From Gongronella butleri (taxonomy: Eukaryota > Mucoromycota > Mucoromycetes > Mucorales > Cunninghamellaceae): a stretch of DNA of 64,000 nt. The notes under the pieces were generated by a model. That model ran no database searches. It was given only the letters and a program-made list of their open reading frames with translations, and was not told the DNA's origin. Both the position numbers and the translations under genes were made by a program. Location of the stretch: the NCBI GenBank assembly GCA_025201375.1, contig JAIWZP010000031.1, positions 186,001 through 250,000 on the forward strand, in the 5' to 3' direction. Of this stretch, positions 62,795 through 64,000 are shown piece after piece; positions within the stretch are counted from its first letter, which is position 1; each line of letters starts with the position of its first letter.

Positions 62795-64000
62795 ATCAAC
62801 GTGTCATAGTCGGGCGCGTTGGTCGTGACGGATTTCAAGCCCTCATGGCCCTCGTCGAGCAAAGCGGCAATGGCCTCACGCTTGGCTGTGCCACCCTGCT
62901 TGTACTTTTCAACCCATTCACGGGGAATGGAGATGGGCGAGCCGTACGACACCACGGCACGCGAGCGGAAGCGATGCGGGTGGAAATAATTGAGACCTGA
63001 TTGAAAAAAAAGCAAGGATCAGACAATGCTCTGTTTGGCCAACTCTTTTGCGCTGCGCCTCCTTACCGACTGGTACAATTTTCACATCGGCGTTTTCGTC
63101 TTCTGCCATGGCGCCCAAAGCCATGATGGCAAACCCGGCTATGGGAAAGAAGAAGAAAAAAATCACACACAGATGAGATCAGTGTGCATGTTTTTTCCAT
63201 GACTTTTTTTTTTTTTTTCTCTCACTCACCTTTGAGAGGCAGCATTTGTGTTTGATCGTGGCTGCCGCCCTCAGGGAAGATGACGATACAGCCGCCATTA
63301 TGCAATCGCTCGTGGACCTTGTCGTAGAGCGTGGATTGATCGACGTGCGGAATGACCTTGTACGACGCGCCGTCACGCAGTAGCTTGTTGGCCTCGTCAT
63401 CAAGGGGCACCTTGAGCTTGATCTCGGTGTCGGAGATGACCTTGTCCACAGGCAATTGCACCTTCTTGCTCAAAACCAGTAGATCACGCGGGCCTGTCTG
63501 CTGTGTGAACTCGGTCCCGCGGCCAATCACCGTCAAGTTGTCGTCGCCAGCGTGCAATGAGCCGCGGCCCTTGGTGGCCAGGTCCTGAGGTCGGATCACA
63601 GGGACTGATTTCGTGAAAAAAAAAAAAAAATGATGGCGGGCTAGCGTGAGAGCCCTGTCCCCCCTCTTTTTTTTTTTATGTGATCGACGTACTTGCGTGC
63701 AACATGCGCGCGACTGTGCCAATCAGCTTGCGGTTAAACGAGGATTTGGCCATGAGCGGCGCGAATTGGCGCGGATTGGAGCGCAAAACCATGCCCGGAT
63801 CGATCTAAAAAGTGCAAAAAGGGCGTGTGAGCACAAGGTTGACGCTGTTTGTCGCGTCACTCACAAATTGGTTGGCATGAGGAGCAATGATAAAAATCAC
63901 AGGGCCGTCCTTTGGCACCATATGGGTGCCACTCGTGCGCACTTCTCGGAAGAAGATATTGGAAATCCCCTCAAATGACCACTTAACAAGGCTGTAAAGG
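61687..64000 (-). CDS. SCT1: Glycerol-3-phosphate/DHAP acyltransferase (SCT1/GPT2 type), 5' end cut off
   Basis: Makes lysophosphatidic acid, the first step of glycerolipid synthesis, in the ER membrane. Minus-strand exons >64000-63865, 63804-63693, 63604-63230, 63138-63067, 62996-62794, 62704-62353, 62273-61687 give 612 codons including the stop. Acyltransferase blocks in order: IIAPHANQFIDP (motif I, catalytic His and Asp), GGCIVIFPEGGSHD (motif III, FPEG) and VKIVPVGLNYFHPH (motif IV). Two or more hydrophobic segments follow (VSRLIRLVFLAFLGFPSLII; VIIALIVTPVIYGIYSFIVF). The tail is Ser/Asp-rich and ends MDEQSDD, typical of the phosphorylated tail of yeast Gat proteins. The N-terminus is only just missing. 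All six introns keep frame. Confidence 0.94.

Noticed and set aside
1..64000. CRISPR arrays, bacterial operons, rRNA
   Set aside because: The window is eukaryotic; repeats are not equally spaced with unique spacers, and no rRNA-like sequence was seen.

Overview
The window is eukaryotic nuclear DNA from a fungus. Genes are interrupted by short, T-rich introns of roughly 60-300 bp with GTAAG-type donors and TAG/CAG acceptors, and the housekeeping set is fungal: MIP1-type mitochondrial polymerase, bifunctional glycogen debranching enzyme, UBC9, MPC2, OSM1-type fumarate reductase with a cytochrome b5 tail, SCT1/GPT2-type acyltransferase. My guess is an early-diverging (zygomycete-type) lineage, but the species is not identifiable by eye. 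Exon boundaries were set by hand; every complete spliced model keeps its frame and divides by three.

Layout. 1-990: 3' part of a zinc alcohol dehydrogenase. 991-3738: repeat block (a CCTGAA-rich array, a dispersed repeat, many TACTGTA/TACAGTA heptamers). 3739-7509 (-): mitochondrial DNA polymerase, divergent from a DUF1647-like glycosyltransferase (8107-9353). 9354-12241: no recognisable gene. 12242-14086: a methyltransferase. 14906-20644 (-): glycogen debranching enzyme, divergent from an SLC10A7/RCH1-type carrier (21269-23452). 24398-25713: OTU-family deubiquitinase. 25714-37824: a 12-kb accessory block with a Tc1/mariner-like foldback element (26392-27444), a young chromodomain Ty3/gypsy retrotransposon (28257-36084) and repeats. 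37825-41525: compact run of MPC2, UBC9 and a GT31 glycosyltransferase. 41526-43964: 490-bp tandem repeats. 43965-45766 (-): two tandem paralogous methyltransferases. 47317-53662: full-length kinesin-3. 54524-56697: fumarate reductase/cytochrome b5. 56698-61686: repeats and a possible gag relic. 61687-64000 (-): glycerol-3-phosphate acyltransferase running off the edge.

The genes are an ordinary housekeeping mix (mitochondrial DNA replication, pyruvate import, glycogen breakdown, SUMO and ubiquitin handling, membrane traffic, lipid synthesis) and show no pathway cluster.

The most unusual signal lies between the genes. By hand count about 70 copies of TACTGTA/TACAGTA occur, against about 8 expected by chance, essentially all in repeat-rich noncoding DNA. 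This heptamer is the footprint that Tc1/mariner elements with CAG...CTG ends leave at a TA site, and the window contains one such element. The copies also form mixed 5-bp arrays (TA-CTG-TA-CAG-TA), as repeated insertion and excision at the same scar would produce. I propose that these blocks are a fossil record of very intense cut-and-paste transposition.
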